Shown here piece after piece: positions 16,792-25,056 of a stretch of 64,000 nucleotides of DNA. Made by a program: the position numbers and the translations under genes. A model generated the notes under the pieces. That model worked only from the letters and a program-made list of their open reading frames with translations, was not told the DNA's origin and did no database searches. The stretch is from Actinomycetospora sp. TBRC 11914 (GTDB taxonomy: Bacteria > Actinomycetota > Actinomycetes > Mycobacteriales > Pseudonocardiaceae): assembly GCF_012933465.1 (NCBI RefSeq), contig NZ_JABBND010000010.1:124001-188000 (forward strand), given 5' to 3'. Each line of letters begins with the position of its first letter. Positions within the stretch are counted from its first letter, which is position 1.

Positions 16792-18428
16792 GACGCGATC
16801 ACCGCCTCCCGCGCCGACGCCGGCGCCACCGTGACCTCGTCGAGCCCCCAGACCCGCAGGCGACGGGCCTGGGCGGGATCGGTGCCCGGGTGGTCGTCGC
16901 GGACGTGCATCGCCCGCGACTCGGGCCGGGCGAGGGCGGCCCGGTACATCCACCGGGCGTGGGCGACCATCGCGGCGGCCTGCCGGCTGTGGGTGCCGGG
17001 CCGGTCGGCCGGGGCGAGGGAGTCGACGACCTCCTCCCACAGCGGGTCGAGCACGGCGAGCGACTCGCGCAGCCCGGCCCCGGTGCGGAAGCGGTTGAGC
17101 TCGAGCGGCAGCACGCGGGACTGCACTGCTGCGACGACACCGGCTGCGACGACGCCGGCCGCGTCGACCCCGGCCGCCTCGCCCCGGGCCGTCGTCGCCG
17201 GACGCAGCCCGGCCCGCCCCGCGGGACGCGGCGTGCCCACGGGGCGGCGACCAACCGCGGACCGGGCCGCGGCGGCGCCCGCCCAGCTCCCGGACGAGAT
17301 CGCCCACGCGCCGTTGTGGCTGCCACCGCCGGTGATGCCGCCGGTGATGTCCTCGCGGGAGGCGGCGTCGCCCGCGGCGAACAGGCCGGGCACCGTCGTC
17401 GCGCAGCCCTCACCGGGGACGGCGATGCCGCCGGTGCCGCGCACCGTGCCCTCGAGCACCGCCCGGACCCCGAAGCGCTCCCGGAACGGGTCGATGCCCA
17501 TCTTGTCGAAGGGCAGGAAGAAGTTGGGCTGGGACCAGCGCATCTTCTGGTGCAGCTCCGGTTCCGCGCGGTCGAGTCGGGCGTACACCGGGCCCTCGAC
17601 CATGGCGCGCTGCAGCGCCGGGCGCCCCATCCCGCCGATGTCGAGCTCGGTGCCATCGGCCCGGCTGTAGGTCGCGAACTGGTACATCAGGCCCTTGGTC
17701 TCGGCGCCGAACGCGGGGGCGGTGCCGTACTGGTTGGAGAACTCCATCCCGGAGAGCTCCGCCCCGACCTCGGCGGCCATCAGCGCGCCGTCGCCGGTGT
17801 CGACGTTGCAGCCGAGCGCGCCGGAGAGGAACGCGCAGCCGCCGGTGGCGACGACGACGGCGCCCGCCCCGATCGTCCACGGCGCGTTGCCGTGCTGGCG
17901 GTGCACGCCGGCCGCTCCGACGACCGCGCCGTCGTCGTCGTGGAGCAGCTCGGTGGCGGGGGACTGGTCGACGACGAGGACCCCGGCGCGGCGCACCCGC
18001 CGGCGTTGCAGCCGCATGTACTCCGGTCCCTGCAACGAGCCGAGGTAGCGGCCGGGGCCGTGCTGGTCGGCCGGGAAGGGGTAGCCGGCCGCGGCCAGCT
18101 CGTGCACCGCGTCCCAGGTCCGCGCCATCGCCGCGGCCATGCGGCCGGGATCGGTGAGGAAGCCGCCCTCGCGCGTGCGGGTGTCGATGGCCCGCTCGCG
18201 GGCGTCGCCCTCAGGCGGCACGAACCACAGGTTGTTGCCGCCCGCGGCGGCCGCCCCGCTCGTGCCGCACCAGCCCTTGTCGACCAGGGCGACGGTCGCG
18301 CCCTCGGCCGCGGCGGCGAGCGCGGCCCAGGTGCCGGCGGGACCGCCGCCGAGGACCAGCACGTCGACCCGCGGCGGGACCGCGACGGGCCGGCGGGCGC
18401 TGCGCCGGACGCGCTCGGGGCCCGTCAT
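16788..18428 (-). CDS. Fumarate reductase/AprA-superfamily flavoprotein, copy 2
   Basis: 546 residues, paralogous to copy 1 along its length. VLGGGPAGTWAALAAAAEG and VALVDKGWCGTSGAAAAGGN bind FAD; SGMEFSNQYGTAPAF replaces the FHPT-type catalytic motif, as in copy 1; VPGLFAAGDAASREDITGG is the second FAD segment. An Arg-rich N-terminal extension precedes the Rossmann fold, and there is an Ala/Val-rich insertion near residue 440. ATG overlaps the upstream binding-protein stop (ATGA). The order SBP, flavoprotein, ferredoxin, flavoprotein, ferredoxin implies a redox step on the imported substrate. Confidence 0.78.
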   Translation of the reverse strand: MTGPERVRRSARRPVAVPPRVDVLVLGGGPAGTWAALAAAAEGATVALVDKGWCGTSGAAAAGGNNLWFVPPEGDARERAIDTRTREGGFLTDPGRMAAAMARTWDAVHELAAAGYPFPADQHGPGRYLGSLQGPEYMRLQRRRVRRAGVLVVDQSPATELLHDDDGAVVGAAGVHRQHGNAPWTIGAGAVVVATGGCAFLSGALGCNVDTGDGALMAAEVGAELSGMEFSNQYGTAPAFGAETKGLMYQFATYSRADGTELDIGGMGRPALQRAMVEGPVYARLDRAEPELHQKMRWSQPNFFLPFDKMGIDPFRERFGVRAVLEGTVRGTGGIAVPGEGCATTVPGLFAAGDAASREDITGGITGGGSHNGAWAISSGSWAGAAAARSAVGRRPVGTPRPAGRAGLRPATTARGEAAGVDAAGVVAAGVVAAVQSRVLPLELNRFRTGAGLRESLAVLDPLWEEVVDSLAPADRPGTHSRQAAAMVAHARWMYRAALARPESRAMHVRDDHPGTDPAQARRLRVWGLDEVTVAPASAREAVIAS

Positions 18429-19414
18429 GCGCGGCCGCCCGGCGCGACCCACGAGTTCACGTCGAAGGGCCCGGCCGCGAGCTGCTGGGAGACCAGGAAG
18501 TCCAGCGTGGTCTTCGCCGTCGCGACGTCGGTCGGGGTGACCGCCGGGTTCCCGAACTCCGCTGCCGGGTAGGACTGGGCGATGATCGCCTGGGGGAGCC
18601 CGGACACCTTGGCGGCGTAGGCCTGGTAGGCCGACGGGTCCTTCGCGATGCCGGCCGCGGTCTCGGCGATCGCCGCGTTCCAGGCCGAGGCGAGCTGCGG
18701 GTACTTCTGCGCGGCGTCGGTGCCGATGGTGATGTAGCTGTTGCCGGGCAGGCCGGGGTGCGCGCTGGCCTTGTCGATCACGGCGTAGCCCTTGCCGGCC
18801 AGTTGGGGCGCGACCGGCACCGGTGCCGCGTAGGCGGCGATGTCGCCCTTGTCGAGGGCCTGCTGCGCGCTGTTGGCCAACAGGAACGTGATCTTGACCT
18901 GCGAGGCGAGGCCGGCCTGCTGCAGGAGCCCGACGAGGTAGCGGTGCATGTAGGAGCCCTGCTGCGTCGCGACGGTCTTGCCGCGCAGGTCGTTCAGCGA
19001 GGTCACGCCGCGCCCGGCGATCAGCCAGGCGTCCTGCCCGCGCAGGCTGACCCCGGAGAGCTCGGTGGGCAGGTTCGCCGCGCGGCCGGAGACGGCGGGG
19101 GTGTCGCCGAGGACGCCCATGTCCAGGGAGCCGCCCTTGAGTGCCTGGTTCAGGTTGGGGCCGTTCGGGAAGGACGTGAACGCGACGTCGCCGATGCCGG
19201 CGGCGGAGAGGTGGCGCTGCAGGATGCCCTGGCTGTAGGCGTACTGCTCGACGCCGTACCCCTGCTGGCTGCCGGTGACGATGACGCCGACGCGCAGGGT
19301 GGCGCCGGAGCCCCCGGACCCGCCGGAACCCCCGGACGAGCACGCGGTGAGGGCCAGCGAGACGATGGCCAGCGGGACGACGGCGAGTGCGGCGCGCCGC
19401 AGCAGGCGGATCAC
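18425..19414 (-). CDS. ABC substrate-binding lipoprotein, sulfonate/nitrate-like
   Basis: 329 residues with a lipobox ending at Cys25 (VSLALTAC) and a Ser/Gly linker. LRVGVIVTGSQQGYGVEQYAYSQGILQ opens a periplasmic-binding domain related to SsuA-type proteins. LNQALKGGSLDMGVLGDTPAV is the typical cleft segment, and VATQQGSYMHRYLVGLLQQAG forms the second lobe. GTG start overlaps the ATPase stop (GTGA). It belongs to the importer of the leader 2 unit and directly precedes the flavoprotein/ferredoxin genes. Ligand unknown; an organosulfur compound is likely. Confidence 0.83.
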   Translation of the reverse strand: MIRLLRRAALAVVPLAIVSLALTACSSGGSGGSGGSGATLRVGVIVTGSQQGYGVEQYAYSQGILQRHLSAAGIGDVAFTSFPNGPNLNQALKGGSLDMGVLGDTPAVSGRAANLPTELSGVSLRGQDAWLIAGRGVTSLNDLRGKTVATQQGSYMHRYLVGLLQQAGLASQVKITFLLANSAQQALDKGDIAAYAAPVPVAPQLAGKGYAVIDKASAHPGLPGNSYITIGTDAAQKYPQLASAWNAAIAETAAGIAKDPSAYQAYAAKVSGLPQAIIAQSYPAAEFGNPAVTPTDVATAKTTLDFLVSQQLAAGPFDVNSWVAPGGRA

Positions 19415-20208
19415 GGGGTGTTCTCCTCGGGGAGCGGGTCTTCGGAGGGGGTCGCGGCGTTCCCGACCCCGAGCCAGCCCAGGAGCTGGTCGCGGTGGGT
19501 GCCGAACTCGGGCCCGCTGGGGTCGCGGGGGCGGTCGAGGTCGACGGGGAGCTCGTGGGCGAGGGCGCCCTCGCGCAGGACGACGGCGCGGTCGGCGAGG
19601 GTCACGGCCTCGTCGACGTCGTGGGTCACGAGGATCGCGGTGAGGCCGCGGCGCGCGCACAGGTCGGCGATGAGGCGCTGCATGCGCAACCGGGTCAGCG
19701 CGTCGAGCGCGGCCAGGGGCTCGTCGAGCAGCAGCAGGTCCGGGTCGCGGACCAGCGCGCGGGCGAGCGCGACCCGCTGGGCCTCGCCGCCCGAGAGGGT
19801 CTTGGGCCACTGGTCGGCGAGGTGCTCCAGCCCGACCTCGCGCAGGGCGGCGAGGGCCCGGTCCCGGACGTCGGCCCCGCGGAGCCCGAACGCCACGTTG
19901 CGCCACGCCTTCTGCCAGGGCAGCAGGCGCGGCTCCTGGAACGCGATCGACACCCGGGCGGGCACGCGCACCCGGCCCTGCGCCTCGCGGTCCAGGCCGC
20001 CCAGGATCTTCAGCAGCGTCGTCTTGCCCGAGCCGCTCGCGCCGAGCAGGGCGAGGAACTCGCCGGGGCGCACCTGCAGGTCGACCCCGCGCAGGATGTC
20101 GCGCTCGCCGAAGCGGCGGCGGACGTCGTGGGCGTCGACGGCGAGGGCCGCGACGGGCGTGTCGGCGGTGGTGTCGGCCGGGACGGTGCCCGGCAGCAAC
20201 GAGGTCAC
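19411..20208 (-). CDS. ABC transporter ATPase, SsuB-like
   Basis: 265 residues. Walker A GASGSGKTT at about 56-64, Q-loop IAFQEPRLLPW, signature LSGGEAQRVALARAL, Walker B LLLLDEPLAALDA and switch His in ILVTHDVDEAV. The LSGGEAQR signature and LLPW Q-loop are characteristic of sulfonate/taurine importers. GTG start two bases after the permease stop; the frame upstream is open but the domain begins here. Energises import with the adjacent permease and lipoprotein. Confidence 0.9.
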   Translation of the reverse strand: MTSLLPGTVPADTTADTPVAALAVDAHDVRRRFGERDILRGVDLQVRPGEFLALLGASGSGKTTLLKILGGLDREAQGRVRVPARVSIAFQEPRLLPWQKAWRNVAFGLRGADVRDRALAALREVGLEHLADQWPKTLSGGEAQRVALARALVRDPDLLLLDEPLAALDALTRLRMQRLIADLCARRGLTAILVTHDVDEAVTLADRAVVLREGALAHELPVDLDRPRDPSGPEFGTHRDQLLGWLGVGNAATPSEDPLPEENTP

Positions 20209-20210
20209 GG

Positions 20211-21062
20211 TCAGCTCGCCTCCAGGCCCTGGCGCCAGGTCAGCAGCACGCGCTCGAGCACCCGGACGACGAGGTCCGAGAGCAGGCCGAGCAGGGCGTA
20301 GACGACCAGGCAGACGACGATCCGGTCGGTGCGCAGGTTGTCCTGCGCCTGGAGCATCAGTGACCCGATGCCGCCGTCGGAGGAGATCTGCTCGCCGACG
20401 ACGAGGGCGAGCCAGGCGATCCCGAGGGCCAGGCGCAGCCCGACCAGGATGTTGGGCAGCGCGCCGGGGAGCACCACCGACCGGATGACGCTCCAGCGGC
20501 CGGCGCCGAAGGTCCGCGCGGCCTCGACCAGGCGCGCGTCGACGTTGCGGATGCCGACCAGCGTGTTGACGTAGACCGGGAAGCAGACGCCGAGGAAGAC
20601 CAGCGCGATCTTCGGGGTGTCGCCGATGCCGAACCACAGGATGAGCAGCGGGGTGATGCCGAGGAACGGCAGCGTGCGCAGCATCTGCATCGGGCTGTCG
20701 ATGACGTCCTCGCCCACGCGGAAGAGCCCCGAGGCCAGCGCGAGCACGAGCCCGACGGGGACACCGAGGGCGAGGCCGGTGGCGGCCCGCTGCAGCGAGG
20801 TGAGCAGCGCGGTGTCGAGGTCGCCGGAGGCGAACATGTCGACCGCGGTCCGCACGGTGTCGATCGGCGAGGACAGCGTGTCCGGGGTCAGGACCCCGAC
20901 CTCGGCGAGGACCTGCCAGACCACGAGCAGGGCGACGACGACGAGCGTGCGCCGGACGGGCCGGGGGATGCCGCGTCGGACCCGCGCGGCGCGCAGCGGC
21001 AGATCCCGCAGCACGGGGGCGGTCGGGGTCGGGTGGTCGGTGGCGACCGGGGGTGCGGACAC
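20211..21062 (-). CDS. ABC transporter permease, SsuC-like
   Basis: 283 residues, first gene after leader 2. About six membrane helices and the EAA-type loop in VEAARTFGAGRWSVIRSVVLPGALPNILVGLR. MQMLRTLPFLGITPLLILWFGIGDTPK is strongly conserved in sulfonate/nitrate permeases. Starts at GTG (MSAPP). About 150 bases lie between the leader stop and this start, enough for attenuator structures, including GCGTGC/GCACGC around a four-base loop near 21148-21163. Confidence 0.88.
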   Translation of the reverse strand: MSAPPVATDHPTPTAPVLRDLPLRAARVRRGIPRPVRRTLVVVALLVVWQVLAEVGVLTPDTLSSPIDTVRTAVDMFASGDLDTALLTSLQRAATGLALGVPVGLVLALASGLFRVGEDVIDSPMQMLRTLPFLGITPLLILWFGIGDTPKIALVFLGVCFPVYVNTLVGIRNVDARLVEAARTFGAGRWSVIRSVVLPGALPNILVGLRLALGIAWLALVVGEQISSDGGIGSLMLQAQDNLRTDRIVVCLVVYALLGLLSDLVVRVLERVLLTWRQGLEAS

Positions 21063-21211
21063 GGGTGCCCTTCGGGTCGGTGGGCCCCGGGCACGCGCGG
21101 CCGTACCCCACCGTCGGCGGCGCTGCCGGGCAGGGGCGGAGGGCGTGCAGGCGCACGCGCGGCCCAGGAGGACTCGCGGCCCACGGCGAGAGGGGCGGGC
21201 CGGGTCAGGCT

Positions 21212-21289
21212 CTAGGAAGGGCGACAGACCGCGCTGGCGGTGCGCTTGAAGTCGAGGTGGCGACGGCGGCAGAGAGCGAGCTCGCCCAT
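21212..21289 (-). CDS. Leader peptide 2 (cysteine-type attenuator ORF)
   Basis: 25 residues ending RRHLDFKRTASAVCRPS, fitting H-L-D-F-x-R-x5-C, with another Cys near the N-terminus. A strong AGGAGG lies seven bases before the ATG. It precedes the permease of the nine-gene unit ending at the LLM gene near 13285. Inferred to couple cysteine status to expression of that importer and its redox genes. Confidence 0.85.
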   Translation of the reverse strand: MGELALCRRRHLDFKRTASAVCRPS

Positions 21290-21449
21290 GCCGTCCTCCT
21301 CGCAGGTGGTGACCCGACCCGGGGACGCTCCCGGCCGGCTCCTTGCATCCTGTGATCCGGGTTGCACGAGGGTCAAGGGGGACCGGGGCGCTGTGTGACC
21401 CGTCTCAGTCGCTTGTCCCGACAACCGTCACGAATCGTGACCGCGACGC

Positions 21450-21488
21450 CGAGGGGTCCGACCGCGAGGGAGGCGGCCGGACCCCTCG
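21450..21488. terminator. Terminator-like hairpin after OsmC gene
   Basis: Perfect 11-bp stem CGAGGGGTCCG / CGGACCCCTCG around a 17-base loop, 18 bases past the OsmC stop on the minus strand. It separates the OsmC transcript from the leader 2 promoter region. Confidence 0.7.
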
Positions 21489-21505
21489 GGTCCCGCGGAG
21501 CGGCC

Positions 21506-21988
21506 TCAGACGTGCGCGGGCAGCTCGGCGCGGCTCCAGGTGTTGACGAACTCCAGGCCGCTGCGCTGGAACAGCTGCGTGACCGGGCAGCGGCGCTCGG
21601 TCTCGGAGACCAGGGTGTCGAACTGCTCGGGGGAGGCGTCGGTCTCGACGGTCGCGCGGACCTCGACCTTGTCGAAGTTCGCGTTGCCCTGCGCGCCGCC
21701 GACCAGCACGGCGGTGTCGAGGTCGCCCACGATGTCGAAGGTCCACTGCCCGAGCGAGATGCCCAGGTCCTTGGCGACGAGGCTGGCGGTGACCTGGTTG
21801 CACGAGGTCAGGGCGCCGAGCGCGTAGAAGAGCGGGCTCGGGGCCGAGTCCTTGCCGCCGAAGGCGGGGTAGGCGTCGGCGGTGAAGACGTGGCCGCCCT
21901 CGCCGCCGGCGGTGAGGGTCTGGAAGACGCCGGTCCCCTCGCCGTGCACGGCGAACGGGACGACGGTCTCCTTGGGCGCGATGGCCAT
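21506..21988 (-). CDS. OsmC-family peroxiredoxin-like protein
   Basis: 160 residues. The two OsmC redox cysteines are visible, Cys63 in ALTSCNQVTASL and Cys134 in ERRCPVTQL. OsmC/Ohr proteins reduce organic hydroperoxides and, in some cases, persulfides through a Cys pair. The start ATG follows GGAGAG. It is alone behind its own leader peptide, between two sulfonate operons, which suggests a thiol or persulfide role tied to cysteine status rather than general osmotic stress. A terminator follows. Confidence 0.87.
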   Translation of the reverse strand: MAIAPKETVVPFAVHGEGTGVFQTLTAGGEGGHVFTADAYPAFGGKDSAPSPLFYALGALTSCNQVTASLVAKDLGISLGQWTFDIVGDLDTAVLVGGAQGNANFDKVEVRATVETDASPEQFDTLVSETERRCPVTQLFQRSGLEFVNTWSRAELPAHV

Positions 21989-22054
21989 GGGGGTGCTCTC
22001 CTGTCGAGCGCGTGGGGGTCACCGGCATGCGGACACACGCCGGCTGATCGGGGA

Positions 22055-22072
22055 CGCGCGAGGGTTCGCGCG
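22055..22072 (-). promoter_or_regulatory. Hairpin between leader 3 and OsmC gene
   Basis: Seven perfectly paired bases CGCGCGA / TCGCGCG around a four-base loop, about 45 bases after the leader stop. A candidate attenuator arm. Confidence 0.4.
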
Positions 22073-22118
22073 GGACACCGCGACGGATCGCCGCGGGTGG
22101 TGGAGTGTGGGCGGACGC

Positions 22119-22196
22119 TCAGCGGGCGGGTCGACAGCCCATCGACGGCGTACGGCACAGGTCGACGTGCAGACGTCGCACCAGGCGCGGGCTCAC
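22119..22196 (-). CDS. Leader peptide 3 (cysteine-type attenuator ORF)
   Basis: 25 residues containing RRLHVDLCRTPSMGCRPAR, with Cys both inside and after the HVDL motif. The GTG start is preceded by AGGA eight bases away; an alternative GTG two codons upstream is closer to it. It lies 50 bases beyond the end of the SsuD-like gene and 130 upstream of the OsmC gene. Its core is nearly identical in DNA to leader 10 (45 of 47 bases). Confidence 0.82.
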   Translation of the reverse strand: MSPRLVRRLHVDLCRTPSMGCRPAR

Positions 22197-22245
22197 GATC
22201 ACCGTTCCTACTCGATCAGGCACCGCCCTGCCAGCCCGTCCTGCC

Positions 22246-23313
22246 TCACAGGAGGGGGAGCACCCCTTCGCCGACCTGGTAGGCCTCCTCGAGGTGGGGG
22301 TAGCCGGAGAGGACGAACTCGGAGATCCCGAGCTCCTGGTACTCGGCGATCCGTTCCGCGACCTGCTCGTGGCTCCCGACCAGCGCGGTGCCCGCCCCGC
22401 CGCGCACCAGCCCGACCCCGGCCCACAGGTTGGGGCTGATCTCGAGGTCGTCGGCGGACCCGCCGTGCAGGGCCAGCATCCGCTGCTGACCGACCGACTG
22501 GCTCGTCCGCAGGGTGGCCTGGGCCTTCGCGATGGCGGCCGGATCGAGCGCGTCGAGCATGCGCCGCGCCTCGGCCCAGGCCTGCTCAGCGGTGTCGCGG
22601 GTGATGACGTGCAGCCGGATGCCGAAGCGGAGGTCCCGGTCGAGCTCGTCGGCCAGCTTCCGGACGCGCCCGATCTTCTCCGCGACCTGCGCGGGCGGCT
22701 CGCCCCAGGTGAGGTACACGTCGGCGTGGCGGGCGGCCACGGGCAGCGCGGCGTCGGAGGAGCCGCCGAAGTAGATCGGCGGGGTGGGGTCCGGGGCGGC
22801 GAGCGTCTCGGCCCCCGCGACCCGGTAGTGCTCGCCGGCGAAGTCGAAGGGCTCGGACCCCCAGGCGCCGCGGAGCACCGTCAGGAACTCGGCGGTCCGG
22901 GCGTACCGGTCGTCATGGTCGGTCCAGTCGCCGAAGCGCTGCTGCTCCACCGCGTCGCCGCCGGTGACGACGTTGAGCATCAGCCGCCCGCCGGAGATCC
23001 GCTGGTACGTGGCGGCCTGCTGGGCGGCCAGCGTCGGGGAGATCAACCCGGGGCGGAAGGCCACGAGGTAGCGCAGGGTGCGGGTCTCGCGCAGCAGGGC
23101 CGCCGTCGTGATCCAGGCGTCCTCGCAGAACGTCCCGGTCGGGGTGAGGACCCCGGAGAACCCGAGGTGCTCGGCGGCGCGGGCGACCTGGGCGAGGTAG
23201 TCGATCTCGGCGGGCCGGGGTGCGTCCCCGGCCTGCCCGCGGTCGGCGTGGCGGCGCGCGACGATGCCGCGGGCGTCGCCGGACGTGGGCAGGAACCAGT
23301 GCGGAGTGATCAT
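22246..23313 (-). CDS. ssuD: FMNH2-dependent alkanesulfonate monooxygenase-like protein
   Basis: 355 residues of the SsuD branch of the LLM family, which cleaves alkanesulfonates to aldehyde and sulfite. Diagnostic blocks: GFSGVLTPTGTFCEDAWITTAALLRET with a Cys near position 50, FRPGLISPTLAAQQAATYQRISGGRL, NVVTGGDAVEQQRFGDW, DPTPPIYFGGSSDAALPVAARHADVYLTWGEP and LVGSHEQVAERIAEYQELGI. No Shine-Dalgarno is evident; the ATG abuts a small GGCGC/GCGCC hairpin. Last gene of the leader 4 unit. No flavin reductase (SsuE) gene is in the window. Confidence 0.88.
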   Translation of the reverse strand: MITPHWFLPTSGDARGIVARRHADRGQAGDAPRPAEIDYLAQVARAAEHLGFSGVLTPTGTFCEDAWITTAALLRETRTLRYLVAFRPGLISPTLAAQQAATYQRISGGRLMLNVVTGGDAVEQQRFGDWTDHDDRYARTAEFLTVLRGAWGSEPFDFAGEHYRVAGAETLAAPDPTPPIYFGGSSDAALPVAARHADVYLTWGEPPAQVAEKIGRVRKLADELDRDLRFGIRLHVITRDTAEQAWAEARRMLDALDPAAIAKAQATLRTSQSVGQQRMLALHGGSADDLEISPNLWAGVGLVRGGAGTALVGSHEQVAERIAEYQELGISEFVLSGYPHLEEAYQVGEGVLPLL

Positions 23314-23335
23314 GGCGCGAGCGCCAGGTGCACGA

Positions 23336-23359
23336 ATGTGGTCGCGGGAGCGACCACAT
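23336..23359 (-). promoter_or_regulatory. Intra-operon hairpin between binding-protein and ssuD genes
   Basis: Perfect 10-bp stem ATGTGGTCGC / GCGACCACAT with a four-base loop, in the 50-base gap. It may be a processing or partial termination site that sets the ratio of transporter to monooxygenase. Confidence 0.55.
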
Positions 23360-23363
23360 CCGT

Positions 23364-24353
23364 TCACAGGGGCGCAGCCCTCCCTTCGAAGCGGCGGTCG
23401 ACGATGTCGGCGAAACGGACGCGGCCGGGGATCACCCCGGCGTCGGAGAAGGCGTCGGCGAGGTCCTGCTCGGACGCCACCAGCCGGTCGTCCATCGGCA
23501 CCGGCAGGTCCGGGCCGCGCTGCGCCGCCAGCTGCGTGACCGGGAGGGCGAGCTTCGTCTCCCGGCTCCAGACGACGGCGCGCTGGTCGCGGTGGGTGTC
23601 GGAGTAGCGCATGGCGGCGTCGACCCGGCGCAGGTAATCGGCGACCGCCGCCTGCTTCCGCGGGTCGGCGAGCGCCTCGTTGCTCGCGACCTCGAACGAG
23701 TAGCCGTTCGCGGTGCCGTCGCCGGTGGCGATCACCCGCGCGCCCGACTCCAGCTGCGCCTGGGCGGTGTAGGGATCCCAGGTGGCCCAGGCGTCGACCT
23801 GGCCCTGCTTGAACGCCGCGTAGGCGTCGCTGGGCTGCAGGTAGCTCGGGTCGATGTCGTCCATCGTCAGCCCGGCGGCGCGCAGCGTGTACAGCAGCTG
23901 GCCGTGCGCCGACGTGCCCTTGCCGAACGCGACCTTCTTGCCCCGCAGGTCGGCCACGGTGTGGATGGGCGAGTCGTGCGGCACGAGGATCGCGTCGGAG
24001 ACGACGTTGCCCTGCGAGGCGGCCACCAGCTGCACGCGGGCCTTCGCCGCGGCGGCGAAGATCACCGGGGTGTTGCCGGTCTGCCCGATGTCGATGGCGC
24101 CGGAGCGGGCGGCCTCGATCAGCGGCGGGCCGGCGCTGAAGGTGGTCCACTCGATCCGGTACGGCAGGCCGCCCAGGAGGTTCGCGGCCCGTAGCAGCGA
24201 CTGCGTGCCGCCCTTCTGGTCCCCGACGTGCAGGACGACGCCCGCCGGGTCGGCGGGCGGCTGCACGGGTGGCCGCGAGCGCGGCACCGACGAGCAGCCC
24301 GCCAGCACGACGAGCACCAGGGCGACGCCGACCAGGACACTAGGCCGTCGCAT
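23364..24353 (-). CDS. ABC substrate-binding lipoprotein, SsuA-like
   Basis: 329 residues, lipobox ending at Cys20 (LVVLAGC), Pro-rich linker, then LHVGDQKGGTQSLLRAANLL, the SsuA-type opening in which a lysine-glycine loop helps bind the sulfonate. IDIGQTGNTPVIFAAAAK and QVDAWATWDPYTAQAQ are strongly SsuA-like. Overlaps the ATPase gene by 14 bases. Delivers aliphatic sulfonates to the permease encoded upstream; the SsuD-like monooxygenase follows. Confidence 0.88.
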   Translation of the reverse strand: MRRPSVLVGVALVLVVLAGCSSVPRSRPPVQPPADPAGVVLHVGDQKGGTQSLLRAANLLGGLPYRIEWTTFSAGPPLIEAARSGAIDIGQTGNTPVIFAAAAKARVQLVAASQGNVVSDAILVPHDSPIHTVADLRGKKVAFGKGTSAHGQLLYTLRAAGLTMDDIDPSYLQPSDAYAAFKQGQVDAWATWDPYTAQAQLESGARVIATGDGTANGYSFEVASNEALADPRKQAAVADYLRRVDAAMRYSDTHRDQRAVVWSRETKLALPVTQLAAQRGPDLPVPMDDRLVASEQDLADAFSDAGVIPGRVRFADIVDRRFEGRAAPL

Positions 24354-25056
24354 CGTCGATCACCCCGAGCTCGGCGAGCACCGTGGAGCGCAGGTCGGCC
24401 ACGTCGTGGCGCGGCCGGGGGCCGGGGGCGTGGTCGGCCACGATGCGGCCCTCGTCGAGCACCAGCACCCGGTCCGCCAGCGCCAGGGCCTCGTCGACGT
24501 CGTGGGTGACGAGCAGGATGCCCGGGCGGTGCCGGCCCCACAGGTCGAGCACGAGGTCGTGCATCGCGATGCGGGTGAGGGCGTCGAGGGCGCCGAACGG
24601 CTCGTCGAGCAGGAGCAGGTCGGGCTCGCGGACCAGGGCACGGGCCAGCGAGGCCCGCTGCGCCTCCCCGCCGGAGAGGGTCAGCGGCCAGGCGTCGGCC
24701 CGCTCGGTGAGCCCGACCTCGGCGAGCGCGCGGTCCGCCGCGTCGGCGGCGTCGTCGCGGTGGAGCCCGAGCAGGACGTTGTCGCGCACGCTGCGCCACG
24801 GCAGCAGCCGCGGCTCCTGGAACGCGACCGCCACCGAGCCGGGCACCTCGACGGTGCCCTCGACGCCCTCGGCCGCCGTGTCGTCGAGCCCGGCGAGCAC
24901 GCGCAGCAGCGTGCTCTTGCCCGACCCGCTGCGCCCGAGCAGCGCGACGAACTCGCCCGGCCCCACGGTGAGGTCGAGGCCCTCGAGCACGCGGCGGCCG
25001 CCGAAGTCCCGGACGAGGCCGGCGACCCGGGCGGGAGCGGTCACCGGGGCGCTCAC
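24340..25056 (-). CDS. ssuB: ABC transporter ATPase, SsuB-like
   Basis: 238 residues. Walker A GRSGSGKST at 41-49, Q-loop VAFQEPRLLPW, signature LSGGEAQRASLARAL, Walker B LLLLDEPFGALDA, switch His in LLVTHDVDEAL. Length and Q-loop match SsuB. GTG start overlaps the permease stop (GTGA). Central component of the leader 4 sulfonate importer. Confidence 0.9.
   Translation of the reverse strand: MSAPVTAPARVAGLVRDFGGRRVLEGLDLTVGPGEFVALLGRSGSGKSTLLRVLAGLDDTAAEGVEGTVEVPGSVAVAFQEPRLLPWRSVRDNVLLGLHRDDAADAADRALAEVGLTERADAWPLTLSGGEAQRASLARALVREPDLLLLDEPFGALDALTRIAMHDLVLDLWGRHRPGILLVTHDVDEALALADRVLVLDEGRIVADHAPGPRPRHDVADLRSTVLAELGVIDDATA

Noticed and set aside
14475..18428. Direct annotation of the flavoprotein/ferredoxin pairs as APS reductase AprBA
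   Set aside because: The superfamily fits, but key AprA motifs cannot be confirmed by eye, and the duplicated arrangement inside an ABC operon is not that of dissimilatory APS reductase.
16788..19343. 851-residue ORF suggesting a fused binding protein and flavoprotein
   Set aside because: Residues before MTGPER are a shadow of the binding-protein gene; the ATGA overlap at 18428 gives the true start.
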